Positions 1 through 11,934 of a DNA stretch of 64,000 nt are shown piece by piece. The DNA lies in NCBI GenBank assembly GCA_030762935.1, contig CM060895.1, positions 29,006,501-29,070,500 of the forward strand. The letters run 5' to 3'. Positions within the stretch are counted from its first letter, which is position 1. Each line of letters opens with the position of its first letter. Under the pieces are notes generated by a model. That model did not search any database. It worked only from the letters and a program-made list of their open reading frames with translations, and was not told the origin of the DNA. The position numbers and the translations under genes are program-made. The DNA is from Hymenopus coronatus (Eukaryota > Arthropoda > Insecta > Mantodea > Hymenopodidae).

Positions 1-250
1 TGTTAACATGGCAAGAAATTTTCAGAAGTAGAAGTCGTTATTGCACCTGCAAACCATATGCGGATGTCACAGAGTTGCACACAATGCATCAGCTATGAAA
101 AGGAAGCTGCCAGTACACAGAAATAATAATTAGCTATAAATAATATAAAGCAAGCTATTCATGCATATGCAGCGATTCAAGGTGGCAAGGTATAGGTGCA
201 TGCATTAGGTACAATATGTTATGTACTTGATTGCTTCTTTTAACAGCTAC
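1..250 (+). repeat. Interspersed repeat RepB, copy 1
   Basis: This stretch resembles 27200-27520. Shared landmarks in the same order are GGCAAG followed by AGAAGTCRTTATTGC, a part around AATTAGCTRT, CATTCAT, and GCARTTCARGRTGGCAAGGT followed by ATAGG. No coding signal is seen. The left end is cut by the window. Confidence 0.55.
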
Positions 251-985
251 TTTAATGACAGTTTTGCCTTTAGGAAGAATTATTTGCTGCTACTGACAAC
301 TAATATTGTTTTTAATGTTCTTTGTTTTTAATTTGTATAACTATGAAACACTCATAGTAACACTAACATACTCTTTGGAGAGTACAGCATGGTGCCAATT
401 ACAGAAAAATGCTCACAACCCAGCCAGGGTTCTAATTCAGAATCTCTGGAAAGAGAAGTCAGCATACTGACCAGTACAACATAAAGGCAGTGATGCAAAT
501 GTTGTTTTGAGCAAGTGCTACAACGGAGATATTTATGTTAAATACATTCTTCTTGCTTTCATTTTGTAGTTACTCTTCACTAAAATATCATTCACATTTC
601 CAGATTTTGGTTGTAAGTTTTAACAATGCATTTTTATGCAGAATAATCACTTTCAGCATATATTATAGAATCAGTAGGTTTCTTAATAATACAATTAGAG
701 ATGAATGAAAAAGCATTTATTGGGGTCTGAAAAATAAATTATTCTTTAAATTATAGTGGTGAAAATTAATTATGGCATTGTTTATACTTAAAGAAGTTAT
801 TTTTCATTGTTCATGTTATTAGAAAATAACATTTGTCTATTTCAGTAAAGAATAAAAATTTAGTACATGAGTGCTTGGACATCCTTGAAAACATACCAAA
901 AATGTTTTTGAGGAGCAAATCCATTATGTTGTTTACCAAAAGCAGTAGACACATTTTTAAACAAAGTGGTATCTTTTTTATGCAG

Positions 986-1282
986 GCTGACATAACAGTG
1001 CTGTCCAATTCTGAACATCCTGCAATAAAAGAATTAAATCCCTCAGGCTACAGTATAGAAGACCGCAAGTTAGTTGGTGAGTCAAACACTATGTTGGTTT
1101 TGGCCTCCAATATATTACAACGTCCAGAAGTACTTCAGACAGCTGAAAAAATCATAAATGAAGGTGCCTGCCTTTTAACTAGAGAAAAGGTGGATGCTGA
1201 AATTAGAGATATAGATGAAGTTGGCTTGGTGGTTGCTTTCCAGAAAACCTTAGAAAGTGAGAAGCTGATTCTTCTTAAAAAG
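986..1282 (+). CDS. FASN: Fatty acid synthase, internal exon (pseudo-methyltransferase region)
   Basis: This is the first visible exon of a multidomain cytosolic type I fatty acid synthase, which builds palmitate from acetyl-CoA, malonyl-CoA and NADPH. It follows a pyrimidine-rich tract ending in AG (984-985) and stops at AAG|GT (1282|1283), giving 99 codons in phase 0. It includes the stretch VGESNTMLVLASNILQRP and then GACLLTREK, which fits the end of the non-catalytic methyltransferase-like fold lying between dehydratase and pseudo-KR in animal FAS. The reading frame is open upstream to 833, but that part is probably intron. This exon alone would be weak; phase continuity and domain order with the next seven exons make the call. 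Confidence 0.85.
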
Positions 1283-1659
1283 GTTTGACTTAATTTATAT
1301 ACTTATTTGTATATTTCATACAATAATTAGGTTTTCAACTTGCTTTTTAAGCTGAATTACACTTATACATACTGGTGAGTTAGTAAAACTACCATTGCAA
1401 CATCTCTGTATCAAAAATAGAAATTTAAAAAGTGATTTTTACATGCATGAAGGTGGTGGAGAGTCTCATCAAAATAGATGATATGTGCCACCATTTAAAA
1501 ATGTAAGCAACTCTGATTTTCAAAACAAACTTTTGATTTCTTTAAATGAAAACCTCATTATTTTTTATGCAATATTGGAAAACATATCAGTAATTTATTA
1601 ATACAATTTATAGATGAGTTATATCCAAGATTACATGAGTCAGATGAATATGTTGAAAT

Positions 1660-2560
1660 ATTGGTATTTCAACTTATACAAAGCATTTGATATAGTATTC
1701 ACAGTATATTGCTGAGTGAATTATCAGCCTAAGGAATAAGGTATTTAGGATGCAAAAATTCTAAATCATATTTTAAGAGGGCACAAATATGTTATAAAAT
1801 AAATTATCATGATAACAAACAAAATTATATACAAAATGATTAAGTACCAATAACATAGACTATGGAGTGCTTTAGGATCAGTATTAAGGCCATTACTGTT
1901 TATTGCATACAGTAATTATCTCACATCAAAAAATCAGAATACTATCACAAAACTTTCACTATTTGCAGATGACATATCTCAATTTCATGTCTCAATAAAC
2001 ATGAACTTGAAAAAGAATATAAACAGTAGCTTGAAACAAATAAATAATTGGTTCTATGTTAATAAGGTGGTCATAAACAAAGGCAGGAATCAAATAGGAT
2101 TCTACCATAAAATAAAAGCAGTTATGTTCCCAAAATTTGAACTGCGTAGATGTAATGAAATTAATTATGCATAAATCACAAATTTCTAGGTGTTTGGGTG
2201 GACAATAGATTAAATTTGAAAGTGCATATTAAATCCCTAAGGAAGAATGTAGGTAAAATATGTCATGCAATTTGTGTCTATACATAAAACATATTGTAAA
2301 TGTAATACTCCAAGATAGTGTGCCTTTATTTTCAAATTTCAACTCTCTCATAACATGTGGACTTATATTGGAAATAGGGGTGACATAATTAAAATATCCA
2401 GAGTGTAAAAAAGTTTATTAGAATTATGTTAAATCTGGAAAAAAATAAACCTTCCAGCTGTAAGTATTGGTTTAAAAAGCTTCAAATTCTCATGCTGCCG
2501 TACATATACATTTATGAAATTATTATTGAAATGTGAATAAAGTTAGACAGTTTTAATCAA
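1660..2560 (+). pseudogene. Decayed non-LTR retrotransposon reverse transcriptase
   Basis: Traces of a Jockey-like reverse transcriptase are readable in shifting frames. They are YKAFDIVF near 1680, SVLRPLLFIAYSNYL near 1880 (family: GSVLGPLLFLIYIND), LFADD at about 1960-1975, and NNWFYVNKVVIN downstream. Many stops and shifts make it inactive. A minus-oriented AAT-rich tail follows at 2566-2600 and may belong to a different element. Confidence 0.7.
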
Positions 2561-2773
2561 AGTTCAGAAATAATAATAATAATAATAATTTTTATTAACA
2601 TTGAGCTGTACAGCAATAGACGTCACAAAATTAGAAAATTATTTAAATACAATCTTCTCAATACAAAGTAGCATTTATATGTATACAAATAAGAGTATTA
2701 CTAAGATATAATGATTATTTACAATTTTCTTAATCAAGCACCTATACGTGATTAAAATTACATTTTAACCTCG

Positions 2774-3274
2774 CCTCAGAAAAAGACATTCAAGATGCAG
2801 CCCTCAGCTGGAAAAATCATGGCCACAGTGTTCTGGGATGCAGATGGTGTTATCCATGTTGATTTCCTTGATTGTGGAACAACAATAAATTCAGAGCATT
2901 ACATCACAATACTGCAAACTCAGAAACGATGGCTAACAAGAATCTGAAAAGAAAAGGGAGATGTTTTCCTGCAGCATGACAATGACAAACGACACACTTC
3001 AGGTGACACCACAGCAGAACTTCAGAGACTGAATCTCACCACCGTGCAGCACCCTCCATGTAGTTCAGATTTAGCACCATCTGACTTCCATCTGTTTCCG
3101 ATAATGAAAGACGATCTGCAGGGACGTCATTATACTTCTGATGAAGACGTTGAGAGAACTGTGAGACTGTGGTTGCGGAAAGAGGGTGTCGACTTCTTTC
3201 GTGGTGGCTTTAGAAGACTTGTTCATCGTTGGAATAAATGTATCCAATTGGCTGGTGATTATGTGGAAAAGTGA
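2774..3274 (+). pseudogene. Mariner transposase, C-terminal half with one stop
   Basis: One frame is readable from 2774 to the stop after 3274. It carries TVFWDADGVIH-type sequence, FLQHDNDKRHTS (second catalytic Asp), HPPCSSDLAPSDFHLF (third Asp, DD34D spacing) and the usual ending LVHRWNKCIQLAGDYVEK. A single in-frame TGA at 2945-2947 interrupts it. The N-terminal helix-turn-helix and the 5' inverted end are missing. Downstream, 3275-3388 looks like the mariner 3' UTR ending in TTTTCATTCATCCCTTGTA, a mariner-type terminus. Confidence 0.88.
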
Positions 3275-3388
3275 ATATTGGTAATTAAAGATTCTAAGGA
3301 TTATTTCCGTGTTTGATTTATTAAAATATTCCCATCCAAACCCAATTAATGAAGTGGAGGCTTTACTTTTCATTCATCCCTTGTACAC

Positions 3389-3950
3389 TGACGGAACTAA
3401 GTGCACCAAATGGTGTCGAGTGTGCCTTTGTTTATGATACCTAACAATATACATTAAGTTTTCATAGTGGTACAGCCATTTATAGTGTGAAGCTGTATGC
3501 TATATATCGAGCAATTTTGCATATTGGCCTAAAAGTTTAAGTGACTGCCTTATTATGAGTGATTCCCTCAGTGCATTTCAGAGCGTTAGTGATCTTTGCA
3601 ACTACCATCATATCATGCAGCGTATCCAGGATGCCCTCCACGTTTTATATGCTTCCGGCGTTAATGTGGAGTGTGTATGGATTCCTAGTTACATTGGCTT
3701 GCCAGGAATGATCTGGTAGATTTGGCAGCAAAGACGACATTTAGAGAGCCCAGTACTAAAATTTCTTGTGTAACATCGGAAGACTTTAAGCTTTTTGTGT
3801 GCAGAGCGATACTTTCGTGCGGGCATGAAGAGTGGTTAGCTCTCCACGGAAACAAGCTTAGAGTAGTGAAGGATCTTCCAATAAACTGGGTAACTTCCTC
3901 TCGTCAATCTCGATTGGAGGAAGTGATTTTGGACTTTGAAGTAGCTTAAA
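3389..3950 (+). pseudogene. I-like LINE fragment: RNase H domain and C-terminus
   Basis: Directly after the mariner end, broken frames give YTDGTK (first RNase H aspartate), ECAFVYDT, SDSLSAFQSV, then VECVWIPSYIGLPG, and finally EEWLALHGNKLRVVKDLP with SSRQSRLEEVILDFEVA. This matches the RNase H plus C-terminal region of I/Nimb-type LINEs. The same arrangement, with NKLREVKPLPVPWATSSR, occurs at 61.7-62.6 kb, so both are probably one family. The 5' part is absent. Confidence 0.75.
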
Positions 3951-4034
3951 TTAAAACTGCTTTAACAATGAGGAACCACATATTTTTTAATAATTAGTAC
4001 AATATGTCTGCCAAAAATAATATTCAGAGTGAGT

Positions 4035-4870
4035 CAGAATAACAAAGAATAACTTTAAGGCATAATTCCAGGACTATAATTGAGTATTTTCTTATTGGGA
4101 AAATATGCCTGTAAACATATTGTTAATGAACTAGACTGCATTAATGTTTTTGAAACGCCATTTTGGTTTAGATGAAATTCCACAAATCAGGTTGCTACAC
4201 ATTTCTGCTGTAAGGTGTTGGGAGGTTTTTGAAATATGAGTATCTTTAATTATAAACAATATAACAATACAAAACTCTACTGTAAATCTTGGTTTAATTA
4301 TATGACACTAAATCCATGTGCTCTAAGGTATGTCAAACCATTCAGCCAATCTACATGTTATCCTCAATAACATATGCAAATGCTATATTATTGGTGAAAT
4401 TTTAAACACTATTATACAAATTACTTTAAAATTAACAAGTTTTCTGTCTCAAGTAATTTATATATATGTCTGCTAGTTATGTGAAAGTAAATTTAAAATT
4501 TTTATAACAGCTTTTAAAAATGAAAGTCCTTCCAGTAAATGGAGACTTTAACATATGTTGATAGCATATACAGAACCACAAAGTCATGAAGTGATGGATA
4601 ATATGTGATGATATCCCTTACCATTTCACAGATAATATGCAGGTTTTAGATTAATGGTGATATAAACAATGTTAAAAACCAAATACAAGCAATATTCCAT
4701 AATGCAAAGAAATCAAAATATGGTGATATTCCAATGCTAAAAGGAAAATTAGGATCTGTGTAACAGAATTTCATTTAGCACAGTAACAAGATGTTTATGG
4801 ACGTACATTCCTGATAAAAACATACTCAATTACTATTCTGAATCATGCCTTAAAATTATTTGGTATTCTG
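4035..4870. mobile_element. MITE-like element with ~55-bp terminal inverted repeats
   Basis: The left end starts CAGAATAACAAAGAATAACT, and then TTAAGGCATAATTC and TAATTGAGTAT follow. The reverse complement of the right end reads CAGAATACCAAATAATTTTA, then AGGCATGATTC and TAATTGAGTAT. The ends match over about 55 bp with a few mismatches. The 836-bp body has no credible ORF. No clean target-site duplication was found, so the superfamily is unassigned. Confidence 0.65.
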
Positions 4871-5031
4871 GTTCAACCTCTATGTGTGGGGTGTGGGTGG
4901 GTGCGTGCATTTCGATAAGTTTATTTTAAAAAGAGAAGGCTCACTGAAGTCATTATTTGTTATTGCCTTTATGTCATTAAAGTTATGGGATAACTAGTTC
5001 TTCTGTAACAGATTTATTGCTCACTCTTTAG

Positions 5032-5228
5032 GGAGACTCTACAAAACGTTATGCTGTTGTGCATATCACGGATAAAAGCTACAACTGGTTGCCAGAAGCT
5101 CAGAATTTACTTGCCAACTCTGATAATACCAAAATGAATGTGATATTTGTTGCTCAAGGAGAACCAATCAATGGAATACTTGGGCTTTTTAATTGCATTA
5201 GGAAGGAGACTGGTGGTAAATATGCAAG
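5032..5228 (+). CDS. FASN: Fatty acid synthase exon (pseudo-ketoreductase region)
   Basis: The acceptor is TTTAG|GGAGAC and the donor AAG|GTAAG; length 197 nt, entering in phase 0 and leaving in phase 2. Translation gives GDSTKRYAVVHITDKSYNW and later NGILGLFNCIRKETGG. The latter matches the conserved GxxGLxNCxRxExGG stretch of the structural, non-catalytic KR-like part of animal FAS. The split AGA codon is completed by the first base of the exon at 11360. The reading frame has no stop. Confidence 0.93.
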
Positions 5229-5294
5229 GTAAGATAATTTAATACTCTTGGTAAGAATTTGTGTTTGATTAGATTAAGTTAATTGATCCATTTT

Positions 5295-6055
5295 AAGTTT
5301 TTCTAGTATGTACCTAGTTGATAAAGAGAGTATGGGATTGCACCCATTGAGGGTTTCACTGCAAATGCACGTTTAGAGGTCTACTCATTTTTAGAAACCC
5401 TCAATGGGTGCAAACCCATACTCTCTTTATCAACTAGGTACATACCTACTAGAAAAAATGAGTAGCATGCATATGATTTTCTCTGTGCCTTTATCTTTGT
5501 TAATAACACAACTAAAAATAAAATTTGGTTTAATACCAAACTCGATACTCTAAGGTTTTTAACATATACAAAGAATGCAAAATCAAAGGTTTTTAAGAAA
5601 ATCTCCCAACGTACTCATTTCTAAACATGGAATTTTTAAAATAATTTTTGTTTTTTCCAAAATTGCTCTAAAAATATTCATTAACTTTGATTAGTACATT
5701 ATATTTAAGATATTTATATAACAAAGGAAATGTATATCTTGAATTTTTAGGAAAAGCCTGTAAAACATGAATAGGTACATCTTCATTCTGAATGAATTTT
5801 ACATAATTTTGTGTAACAGATTAATAAAATATTATTGCACAGAAAATGTGGGATCTTGTTAAAACACAAAATGTATCTAAAGCTTTTTGTGACTTTAACC
5901 GTTTCCAAGGTATTTGTTATTCATTTTGGTTTGTATGTTCAAATATTTTATACTTGGGGGTTCAAATGCTGTCACTATAAATGTTTTTCTCATGGTTATG
6001 CTTGGAAAATGACATTTCAAAGCTATTATGCTTTTAAAATATTTGTTTAATGTTC
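5295..6055 (+). repeat. RepA copy 1, with an inverted duplication of its own 5' end
   Basis: RepA is an ~0.8-kb non-coding repeat present at least nine times in this window. This copy begins with the RepA 5' end (5297-5391). It then carries a reverse-complement copy of 5297-5357 at 5392-5455, a near-perfect hairpin around a ~35-nt loop, and resumes RepA body sequence, including AATACCAAACTCGATACT near 5534 and AATGAATTTTACATAATTTT near 5790. It is diverged and loses similarity after about 6050. Confidence 0.65.
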
Positions 6056-6444
6056 CAGCCTGCTGTATCGTCTTTTACCTAAAACAAAATATTCAATAAA
6101 GGCATTTTTTTAAAAAAAAAAATTAATATAAACTGAGTAGAAGAATGATCTTTAGTTACAATCTGTATAACAGTGGGAAGAGAAGTAATTATATGCAACA
6201 CATTAGCCTTTATATGTTTGTTCTTCATATTTACTAATTGTTATAATATCTTAATACATTTTCAGTTCCAAAAATTGTACAAGCTGTGATTTGTAATTTT
6301 GTTGGTTAGGGAAAGCTCCAAAATTAGTTCTACACCATCATCTGCTACACTAGTCATTCTAGGTTTGCTTTCTTTCTTGATATGTAGGTATCTAAGAGAA
6401 AGGAAAGAGTGCAACCCACTAAAACCATCTTCAACATCCTCTTA

Positions 6445-7262
6445 TGACAGATTTTATGCTTTCTCTGCATAGTACATGGTAGCAGTGGAGATGATATTAC
6501 ACCCAAAAATGTGTCACCAAGATTTCACCAGAATTACACGTTTTAAGGTCCCCTGTATCCCGAAAAAGATGCTTGTGTGTGTCTGCGTTTCTGTGAACAT
6601 GATAACTCAAAAACGAAAAGTCTGTAAGATACTAAACTTAGTATTCAAGTTTAGTATCTTGCAAGTATGCGACATAAACTACCCTTTACATGGAAAAAAT
6701 TTTGAAAATGTTGTTTTTGTCTAAAATGGTCCTAATGACTCTGATTAAAACACTGTATATTAAAGATATTTACAAGACAAATAAAATGTATACCTTAAAT
6801 TTTCTGAAAATAGCCTCTGAAGTCCTCTTTTATTCTGGATGAATTTTGATAACTATTGCATAGTTGGCAAACTTATTACACAAAAAAGTAGATATCATTA
6901 AAACATACAATTTATGCTAATACATTTTTTTCGTGGAGTTCACCATTTCTATGATACTCCTTGTTTTTGGTTTCAGTTTTAAAATATTTAAAATTTTCTC
7001 ATAGGGAATTTGACAGCTCCTGGCCATGCAAAGAAACAGATTTCAACCACATTGCAACCAGCTTTTATAAGATTTGACTATCCCTTTAGCCAGTGTATAC
7101 CTTTATTTCCCTTTTACTTACAAGGATGCAGGTAATAAGACAATTTCTGTTAATTTGTATCTTGAGTAACATGCAGTAGATAGAACAGTATGCTTTTTAA
7201 CACTAATTTGTTACAGAGAAGTAAAGAAAGTCATTTGAATGGAACATATTAGATTTTTCAGA
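6445..7262 (+). repeat. RepA copy 2 (near full length)
   Basis: RepA landmarks occur in order: TGCTTTCTCTGCATAGTACA at the 5' end, a segment with ACCAAGATTTCACCAGAA, a GTGTGTGT tract, ATAACTCAAAAACGAAAAGT, the small palindrome around TACTAAACTTAGTATT, CTACCCTTTACATGG, AATAAAATGTATACC, ACAATTTATG, CAACCAGCTTTT, and the 3' end AAAGAAAGTCATTTGAATGG. No long ORF. It follows copy 1 directly in the same orientation. Confidence 0.75.
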
Positions 7263-7384
7263 TAAAGGGTGTTATGTAAGAGAGAGGATAATCGCATAAC
7301 AACATAAAACTGGCTCCTCAAAATAGATATAATATCTGGAAGTTGTTAAATCAGCCTTTGAAAGATACCACACCAAAAACTGAG

Positions 7385-7740
7385 TAATCAGGAATTTATA
7401 AAATGAGTTGCCAAGACTGCAATAGAATTTATATTAGGAAAACAAAGAGAAATTTGGAAACTGCTATGAAAGAACACTTGAGGAGCATTAGATACATACA
7501 CAAGTGTGCAGTAGCATACCACTTTTAATCTGAAAAGCATAGCATAAAGGAAGAAACAGAGTTGATAAAATATGCAAAGAAACCTTTGGAGCTGCAAATT
7601 TGGGAAAACATCTTCATCACCAAGAAAGAATATTCTCTTATAAATTTTGAAGTTCCCAATTTGGATGATGTCATTCTACTGACAAGAAGGGCACAGAGCA
7701 ATACAACACTGAGCTCGACACAATCATGGAACTGAAGACA
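7385..7740 (+). pseudogene. Penelope-like element relic: GIY-YIG endonuclease
   Basis: The + strand reads FIKMSCQDCNRIYIRKTKRN, then LETAMKEHLRSI, CAVAYHF and SEKHSIKEETELIKYAKKP, followed by LQIWENIFITKKE. This is the C-terminal GIY-YIG nuclease of an EN+ Penelope-like retroelement with its family CxxC pair. It corresponds to the nuclease of the element at 49.5 kb. The Gly of the second half-motif is Arg here (YIRKT for YIGKT), and a stop follows YHF, so it is inactive. No reverse transcriptase was found upstream. Confidence 0.8.
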
Positions 7741-8119
7741 GGGTATAGGTACCCTGAAACCAGTCATCCCAAATGAATGGGAAATGGAATTAAAGTGTAA
7801 AAAGGTGACTCAATTTTATCAAAACTTAATTTTAATAGTTATTTTGCGCTATGTGGCTAATTACTGCCTGCAACTTTCCCCAGACTACAAAATTACAAAA
7901 GCACAGCTCATTAAATGCTTGGAACTTAAAATGTATTAAGATATTTCAGCACTTAGTAAATGTGAAGGATAAACATAAAAATGCTGATGTGTAACATACA
8001 CATTACTTCTCTACCCACTTTTTTGGAAAGTTCAAAAATTAGTTGTGCAGCATCAGTTGCTATACAAACCTCTATCTGGCTGTGATTCCAATTCCCACCA
8101 TATCATTTGGAGTAGTGCA

Positions 8120-10620
8120 GACATCAATTAGAGAGGGAAGGACTACTCAGTTTCATGAGCTGTATGGATCTGGAGATCGTGAATCAAGGGCCATTCCAAC
8201 CTTTGTTATTTTTCAGAGGAAGGAGATCCTAGACTTGATACTAGTGTCCTTTTGGGATCCTAAAGGACATGAAGGATTGGAGGTTTAGTCTGGAACCCTC
8301 TTTATCTGATCACGGGATATCCACTTTGATTTCAAGGGGAAGGACTGTCTTTGCCAGAACTCTAGGATGACCAATTCTAACTCCTGGGGAAATCTGGAGA
8401 GTGGGATTGAGAGCGGTTTCCAGATCAGGTTGAGAAATGCAGAGGAACTGGAAAATTACGTTAGTTTATTCATTAATCCTTGGTCTCTGTTTATAAAAGG
8501 AATGATCATCTTTTGAGGGGGTACATGCAAAGGACAGGATGAGATGGAACCCTTTTTTATAAGGGCCATCAAGCTAGACAAATAGGCTTTATAATGCAAC
8601 TTAGGATTCCTAACAATAAATCTCAGATGGTGTAAGAGAGAAATCAGGAGAGCTTCCAAGGAATCTTGGAGGCACTTCTGTGGAAATATAGAGAAACAAT
8701 CGAGTACTGTTCAATTGCAGGTCTCCAGAGGTGGGGGCCAAGCTGGCCTCTTGGGGGGGATCCCTCCAGTGCTAAGACACAATCAGAGGGGGAGACCCTG
8801 AGGCTGTTACTTAAATCCTCTTCCCGGAGATCAGCATTATGATCAAGAAGTAAGGGCTGGGAGATTGTTCCTTCTCAGTTAGGGTCTTCTTGCCATGTGG
8901 TATGTTTCTAACCACTGGAGATGGACCAAGGTGTTGTTTACACTTAAGCCGGGCAGACAATCACACTGCAGGCCTAAGGATTTCCCCCTAGTCTAACATC
9001 CTTCATGTTGAAGTTTTGGAAATACTAGTGGATATTTGAGAGATGGGATACTGGTTGATAGACCGATACATCCTTAGCAATGTGTCTACTGGCCAGGAAA
9101 ATCCACAGAATTGGTGCTCCTTCAGCTCATTAGATTAGAGGGGATGCTGAACTGTGGAGAACTGGCTATGGCAGTTGTTTTAGACATTGAGGGTGCCTTT
9201 GTCATATGACCTGGAAGATAGAGGCACCAGTCTGATTATCTTGAACTTTATCATAACCTCCTTGGAAGGTTATCAGGAAGTGGCGGCTCTGAGGGGCGTT
9301 ACTTTCAGAGCATCAGCAGCCGGGAGCTCTTCCCGAGAAGGAGTCTTGTCACCCACTTTGTGGTGTCTGGTGATGGATGATCTGTTGAACTGGCTCAACA
9401 AAGAGGGAACTCATACTCAAGGTTATGCAGAAGACATGCCTTATAGCAAATGGAAAATTCCTGAGCATGGTCTTGTAGGTCATTCAGGGCTCCATGCTTG
9501 CTACAGAGGAGTGATGCATGGAAACAAACTTATCTATTAATCCAAACAAAACCAAGATGGCCTTCACAAGGAGGAGGCCCCTGCCAGGATTGGTTGAGCC
9601 CCCCCAGTTTGGGAAGAGATTGAAGCTATCTGATTCGGTCAAGTATTTAGGAATTATTTTGTAATGATGGGTATCTTATAACAGGTTGGATTCGAAAAAC
9701 CCTGTACAAACCCACAAAGTTAAGGAGGCCTATAATTCCTTGTGAACATGTAGGAGGGCTATTGGACTGAGGTGGAGCCTAAGGCCAAAGATGGTCAGAT
9801 GCCTCTATACCTTAGTCATAAGGCCCTCATTATCCTAAGCAGCAGTTATTTGGTGGCCCACCCCAAAAGTGAAAGCAGTGGTTACTAGGCTAGAGATTGG
9901 CATGCATGATGATAAAAGGGGCAGTACAAACTGCTATTGTGTTCCAGGTTGAGATATATGCCATCTTAGCCTGTGCTATGTGTATTTTAAACTTGTTGGG
10001 CGGCTTTGAAAGCTCTTACAGCAATTAAAACAACATCCAGATTAATATGGGAGTGCCAAAGATGTTGGATAGACTTTGACCCTGTGAATAGGTTACCCTT
10101 GTCTAGGTTTTGGGTCATGCAGGCATCAATAAATGAGATGGTGGACAGGCTGGCTAAGTGGGGAGCAGGTCTTGCATTTGTAGGACTTGAGCCCTTTTGC
10201 GCCTGTCCCCTAGAAGAGTTATGGGATAACTTAGCTCATATCTGGGGCTGATCTTGAGATTCGGAAAAAAGCAAATACCGCCATATCCCATGATCTTATT
10301 TCAGGGCCGTGTGGCAAACTAAGTGAGATTCTTTTGAACGTAACTAGAACAGGCTCAGAGTGTTGTTGGGTCTCACTGAGCACAACACTCTAAGAAGACA
10401 TTTATGCATAATGGGACTTATTGAGGACCCCATGTGCAGAAAATGAAGGATGACATTTTAAAACTTGCCAGCACTCTTTATGTAATGCAAGGAATTGGCA
10501 TTTCACAGGCATTCCCTTTTCTTTTTGGAACCCAGGTATATAAAAGGGACAGACATCAGGGTTATGGCCTGATTTATTGAGCCATCAGATTTGGGTTGAA
10601 TTCCAGTTTATGAGGCACAA
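8120..10620 (+). pseudogene. R1/LOA-like LINE, degraded ORF2
   Basis: This stretch is less AT-rich than its surroundings and holds an ORF2 broken by many shifts. In order: the end of an APE endonuclease (PTFVIFQRKEILDLIL, then EPSLSDHG near 8300); RT entry (ELVLLQLIRLEGML, AVVLDIEGAF near 9175); EGVLSPTLWCLVMDDLL with QGYAEDM near 9350-9440, the YADD box now YAED; NPNKTKMAF and SVKYLGIIL near 9540-9660; and an RNase H-like tail (VEIYAILACAMCILNLLGG near 9950; MVDRLAKWGAG near 10140). ORF1 and the 5' end are missing. Confidence 0.75.
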
Positions 10621-11340
10621 AGGCCTCTAGGATCCTACATGCAAGGCCTTGAAAGTTTTCATCACCATGATCTGCAATTATGTGGCAGAACTTTGTATTT
10701 GTTAAATAAATATGTATTACTAAGCAATTTTTTGACTTTAATTTTAATTTATAATAGTAGAATTGCATAAGGTTATGATTTAATAGTTATTTCAAGTTAT
10801 GTGACAAATCAATTAGCATATTTCATCACAATATGAAGGTACCCTCATTTATTCCGTAATAGTATTACAAGCAGTCATCTTATGCATATAAATAATTGAT
10901 TTCATAACTTGTTCATCCATTATGGAAGCTATACATATATCCTTCATATCCTGTAAACCGCATCAGCTTGAAATTCTGCTAGATTTGATTTTCATAAGTT
11001 GCCTGCCTGTCATTATGCAACTCTGGATGCAATGTTATTCAAATATTTTTTGGGGAATGTGAACTTTTAGTTTATTTTCTTTAGTAAGAACGCATAATTG
11101 CAATATACATCTGAGTTTGTTTTCATATCAAGCATACAACTTTTATGTAAGATTTACTTGTGAACTCAAAATGGCTAGAGAAGGTCACATGAGTTCACGT
11201 ATTAGATTTACATATAATCTGATAGAAATAGTTTGGTTATTTATTTGTTGTTTTTCTTTTTGCTTATTCTTTTTAAGGATGCTAATGTATATGTAATATT
11301 TGTATACCATGAAGAAATAAAATACACATCAGAAAGTATG
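10621..11340. other. Intronic sequence without recognisable features
   Basis: AT-rich intron 2 sequence before the exon at 11360. I see no coding similarity, tRNA-like boxes or terminal repeats. Confidence 0.5.
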
Positions 11341-11359
11341 TTCTGTTTTTGGTTCTCAG

Positions 11360-11599
11360 ATGTTTTTATATAATGGATAAATCAGCTCCTGATTTTGACC
11401 CTGATCTGGAATTTTATAAGCAGCAGTTATATAAAGATCTTGCTGTAAATGTATTCAAAGATGGAAAATGGGGATCATATCGCCACCTACCACTTGTATG
11501 TTCTTCTGTCATTTCTGCACCACATGCTTATGCTACTGTGAAGGTGCGTGGTGATTTGTCCACCTTCCAATGGCTAAAAGGTAGAATTCATCCCAGTAG
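11360..11599 (+). CDS. FASN: Fatty acid synthase exon (linker before enoyl reductase)
   Basis: The acceptor is TTCTCAG|A and the donor AGTAG|GTAAGT; 240 nt, phase 2 to phase 2. The protein holds DPDLEFYKQQLYKDLAVNV, FKDGKWGSYRHLPL and VRGDLSTFQWLKG. These match the conserved animal FAS stretch with NVYRDG-type and RGDLSS-type motifs just before the enoyl reductase. No internal stop. It lies after a 6.1-kb intron full of old transposons and before a 9.2-kb one. Confidence 0.95.
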
Positions 11600-11934
11600 G
11601 TAAGTGATTTACATTTAAACATTTCATACTATAACAGATCCTATAAAACATTGGCAATGTTATAATAAAGGAGAGAACAGTCATGTATCCAACTGGATTC
11701 ATTCTTAATGTTTATTTAAATAATGAAAAATATGCTAGCATTGGTTTTATTCAAATAGCATTGAAAACTGATATATTTCAAACCACGTAATTACAAGAAG
11801 ATACATATAGGTAGTGATAAAAGCCATCCCAACACCATTATATGAATAGAAATTTAGTGTTGCTTTCTCACTATATTCTTAAAGTAAATGCGATTTTTGC
11901 AAAATTTTACATCTTAAATATTAACTTCTGTTAA

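Noticed and set aside
833..985. Upstream extension of the first FAS exon frame
   Set aside because: The frame is open but the sequence is AT-rich, has no FAS similarity, and a good splice acceptor lies at 984-985.
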